Part shown: piece after piece, positions 61,961 to 64,000 of the stretch
Layout of the letters: each line of letters opens with the position of its first letter
Numbering within the stretch: position 1 is the stretch's first letter
The notes under the pieces: model-generated
Told to the model about the DNA's origin: nothing
The model's database searches: none
The model's input: only the letters and a program-made list of their open reading frames with translations
Assembly (NCBI GenBank): GCA_964369415.1
Contig: CAYJFP010000008.1
Coordinates: forward strand, 1 to 64,000
Length of the DNA: 64,000 bases
Reading direction: 5' to 3'
Source: SIG603 sp964369415
GTDB lineage: Bacteria > Bacillota > Clostridia > Oscillospirales > Acutalibacteraceae
Program-made: the position numbers and the translations under genes

Positions 61961-62236
61961 ATGAGCGTTGTTATAATCGGCGGAAATGAATGTATGGAGA
62001 GACGTTATATAGATACATGTAAAGAATATGGATGCAAGGCGAAGGTTTTTACCAAGATGAAGGGCGATATTAGAAGCAAATTTGGCTCGCCTGACATGAT
62101 AATACTTTTTACAAATACTGTTTCGCATAAACTGGTTGCATGTGCCAACTGTGAGGCAAAACGCTGTAAAGCAAGAGTAGAGCGCTGTCACTCAAGTTCT
62201 TTAACAGCGTTAAAAGGTATATTACAAGCTATGTAA
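61961..62236 (+). CDS. DUF2325 domain protein
   Basis: 91 residues. It starts VVIIGGNECMERRYID, and has the family's FTNTVSHKLV motif near 50 and cysteines Cys11, Cys20, Cys26, Cys68, Cys71 and Cys76. It is a small soluble protein; metal or redox binding is suggested by the cysteines but unproven. A strong AAAGGAG precedes the ATG. The promoter looks tightly regulated. Confidence 0.78.
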   Translation: MSVVIIGGNECMERRYIDTCKEYGCKAKVFTKMKGDIRSKFGSPDMIILFTNTVSHKLVACANCEAKRCKARVERCHSSSLTALKGILQAM

Positions 62237-62260
62237 AGCTTTAAATTATTTATTACAAGA

Positions 62261-62290
62261 AAAAACAGGGACAAGTTGTCCCTGTTTTTT
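62261..62290. terminator. Bidirectional terminator between the DUF2325 and aldo/keto reductase genes
   Basis: AAAACAGGGAC and GTCCCTGTTTT form an 11-bp stem (loop AAGTT) with T runs on both strands. Confidence 0.88.
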
Positions 62291-62291
62291 T

Positions 62292-63503
62292 CTATTTCTT
62301 CTTTTTGCCGCCCATGAATTTTGCCATCATAGTAACACCAAAACGCATGACTTTGCTGTCGAGCTCTTTGTGTGCTTCCTTAAGTTTAACTGGAATATCT
62401 ATACTTTGCGGACAATGTTTTTTACATTTACCACAGCCTGTACATAGGTTTGCGCCCGATTTTTTGTCGCCTAGCATTCCGATGCATTTGCTGGCATACT
62501 GAAATTTGACAAAGCCTGTCTTTTTGCCAAAAAAGTAAATGCTGTTGTAATCGCTAAAAGTACCCGGAATATCTACTCCAAAAGGACAGGGCATGCAGTA
62601 ATTACAGCCAGTGCAGGGCACTTTCATCAGCTCTTTATAAACGCTCTTTATCTCGTCTATGACTTTAAGTTCATTTTCAGTCATAGAATTTTCTTTAGTA
62701 AGGCTTGCCACTTTGATGTTTTCTTTTATATGCTCTGTCGCGTTCATTCCACTTAAAACAGTGGCTACGCCCGAGTGGTTCATCACAAATCTAAGCGCCC
62801 AGTAGGCGGCACTATGTTTTTCTTCATGCTTACTAAAAATATCTTTTACCTTGTCGGGCGCACTAGCTGCAAGTGCACCGCCACGAAGAGGTTCCATCAC
62901 CGCCACGCCAATTCCAAGTTCTTCGGCTCTTTTAAGTCCATTTAAACCAGCTTGATTGTTTTCGTCGAGATAATTAAACTGAATTTGGCAGAAATCCCAC
63001 GGATAATCTTCCAAAATCTTAATAAATTCATCTGGTCTTCCGTGAAAAGAAAAGCCGATAAATTTAATCGCACCAGTAGCTTTTTTCTCTTTAATAAAAT
63101 TAATTATGCCAAATTCCTTAAGCTTTTCCCAATCTGCAAGGCTACTTAGCATGTGCATGAGGTAAAAGTCAATGTAATCCGTGCCAAGGCGCTCTAACTG
63201 AGTATTAAAATATTTTGCAATCTGCTCTTTTTTGGAGGTTAAAAACGAAGGAAGCTTGTCCGCTATATAAACCTTATCACGAATGTCATATTTTTTGATA
63301 AATTCACCTAAAACGACCTCGCTTTTGCCGCCGTGATACGGATAGGCGGTGTCGAAATAGTTCACGCCTTCGTCAAAGGCAAGTTTCATTTGCGAAAAGG
63401 TAAGCTGCTTGTCAATTCCATTTCCTTTTGTGGGAAGACGCATGCATCCATATCCTAAAAGTGAGACCTCAGGGCCGTTTTTGGCAAGTTTTCGATATAG
63501 CAT
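62292..63503 (-). CDS. Aldo/keto reductase with C-terminal 4Fe-4S ferredoxin domain
   Basis: 403 residues. The N-terminal TIM barrel has Asp51 and a Tyr in NYFDTAYPYHGG, Lys83 in ADKLP, and His in YLMHML. The C-terminal domain has two cysteine clusters, CTGCNYCMPCPFGVDIP (about 298-314) and CTGCGKCKKHCPQSIDIP (about 356-373), each typical of 4Fe-4S sites. These ferredoxin-linked reductases are common in strict anaerobes. Substrate unknown. AAGGAG lies upstream of the ATG. The promoter contains a long inverted repeat. Confidence 0.9.
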   Translation of the reverse strand: MLYRKLAKNGPEVSLLGYGCMRLPTKGNGIDKQLTFSQMKLAFDEGVNYFDTAYPYHGGKSEVVLGEFIKKYDIRDKVYIADKLPSFLTSKKEQIAKYFNTQLERLGTDYIDFYLMHMLSSLADWEKLKEFGIINFIKEKKATGAIKFIGFSFHGRPDEFIKILEDYPWDFCQIQFNYLDENNQAGLNGLKRAEELGIGVAVMEPLRGGALAASAPDKVKDIFSKHEEKHSAAYWALRFVMNHSGVATVLSGMNATEHIKENIKVASLTKENSMTENELKVIDEIKSVYKELMKVPCTGCNYCMPCPFGVDIPGTFSDYNSIYFFGKKTGFVKFQYASKCIGMLGDKKSGANLCTGCGKCKKHCPQSIDIPVKLKEAHKELDSKVMRFGVTMMAKFMGGKKKK

Positions 63504-63546
63504 ATTTATAAGCTCCTTGAATTTAATTTACGTTTTGTTTTTTATT

Positions 63547-63593
63547 ATCATACACCATGTAAATTAAAAAGTCAAGATAATTTACATGGTGTA
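63547..63593 (-). promoter_or_regulatory. Promoter with paired operator of the aldo/keto reductase gene
   Basis: Minus strand: TTGACT (63575-63570), 17 bp, TATGAT (63552-63547). TACACCATGTAAATTA (63551-63566) and its exact complement (63578-63593) flank the -35 box. Each arm contains a smaller dyad, TTTACATGGTGTA. Confidence 0.75.
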
Positions 63594-63657
63594 AATTGTT
63601 AACTTTTAATAAAAGGCGAACGCTATAACCACTTATTGATTAACTAAATATCATTTT

Positions 63658-63699
63658 TTTATATAAAATGTAGGATAAATTACTTTCTTTATATAAAAT
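63658..63699. repeat. 12-bp direct repeat upstream of the GH31 gene
   Basis: TTTATATAAAAT occurs at 63658-63669 and at 63688-63699, 30 bases apart, about three helical turns. The second copy abuts a TAAAAT -10-like box at 63707. Confidence 0.5.
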
Positions 63700-63744
63700 A
63701 TTATGATAAAATACTAGCAATATATTTGTACAGGAGTGAAATCA

Positions 63745-64000
63745 ATGATTAAAATAGAAAATAACAAACTTATTAGAAAATTTGACGGCGAAACAGTGAT
63801 GGTCGAAGCTTTTGGTGAAAACAGCGTGAGAATCAGAGTGACCAAGCTTAATAAATTTACAGAAGAAAATTGGGCATTAATAGAGCAGAAAGAGATTATA
63901 CCTCAAATTTCTTTGAATCAAAAAAATAGCGAATCCTCAGAAATTAAGGCAAATACAGTGGATAACTCCGAGACAGATGGCGGAGTTTTGACAAATGGAA
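63745..64000 (+). CDS. Glycoside hydrolase family 31 protein, N-terminal part (truncated by window)
   Basis: 85 codons are visible from an ATG with CAGGAG upstream. The residues GENSVRIRVTKLNKFTEENWALIEQ and the later GGVLTNG resemble the N-terminal beta domain of bacterial GH31 alpha-glucosidases/alpha-xylosidases. The catalytic barrel lies beyond the window, so the substrate class cannot be told. No signal peptide, which suggests a cytosolic enzyme. Confidence 0.6.
   Translation, partial: MIKIENNKLIRKFDGETVMVEAFGENSVRIRVTKLNKFTEENWALIEQKEIIPQISLNQKNSESSEIKANTVDNSETDGGVLTNG

Overview
This window reads as a chromosomal segment of an AT-rich, anaerobic, endospore-forming member of the Bacillota, class Clostridia. 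The signs are a GerA-type spore germinant receptor operon, YesM/YesN two-component systems beside CUT1 sugar transporters with Ser-rich lipoproteins, strong GGAGG ribosome binding sites, frequent TTG/GTG starts, sigma-A promoters with 17-bp spacers, a leucine T-box leader, and clostridial gene fusions (HemA-SirC, CobA-HemD). I saw no rRNA, tRNA, CRISPR array or insertion sequence.

Layout. 1-397: the tail of an EAL-domain c-di-GMP phosphodiesterase. 504-5737 (minus): a surface-polysaccharide block (YfhO-like membrane protein, Wzx-like flippase, WecE-like sugar aminotransferase). 5880-9900 (minus): a YesM-type kinase, its YesN-type regulator and a methyltransferase in one operon, divergent from a CUT1 sugar importer at 10202-13373. 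13438-14772: an H2O-forming NADH oxidase. 14975-17275 (minus): cobC, a short CobU-like gene, cobS and cobU. Divergent from these is a ten-gene plus-strand operon (17538-28679) holding the whole route from glutamyl-tRNA to uroporphyrinogen III and sirohydrochlorin, plus the late cobalamin genes cobT, cbiB, cobD and cbiP. The ring-contraction and methylation genes of the corrin pathway are absent here.

28720-34983 (minus): a second YesN/YesM pair and a second CUT1 importer (two permeases and a lipoprotein). Neither importer has a local ATPase gene, so both probably share one encoded elsewhere. 35199-35873: a HAD hydrolase. 36133-44359: the most unusual part, an operon of an XRE regulator, AsnB, an ATP-grasp protein closely resembling enterococcal D-aspartate ligase, and a second AsnB, with a divergent histidine phosphatase and a third AsnB. 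I infer cell-wall cross-bridge synthesis with amidation. 44344-47939: the GerA-type operon, followed by a DUF421/DUF4363 pair.

49254-63503: mixed housekeeping and accessory genes: two GNAT acetyltransferases, an SGNH hydrolase, a chemoreceptor, serS plus a short-chain dehydrogenase, rsmE, a small lipoprotein, a sugar-phosphate isomerase-like protein, leuA behind a leucine T-box, a two-gene ABC transporter, a DUF2325 protein and a ferredoxin-like aldo/keto reductase. The last two have conspicuous inverted repeats in their promoters. The window ends inside a glycoside hydrolase family 31 gene.

A degenerate TAAGG/GGTGAAGG repeat occurs in three intergenic gaps (25072, 49742, 54497). No stretch over 300 bases lacks a gene or a described regulatory element; the longest gaps (9901-10201 and 59035-59409) hold promoters and the T-box.
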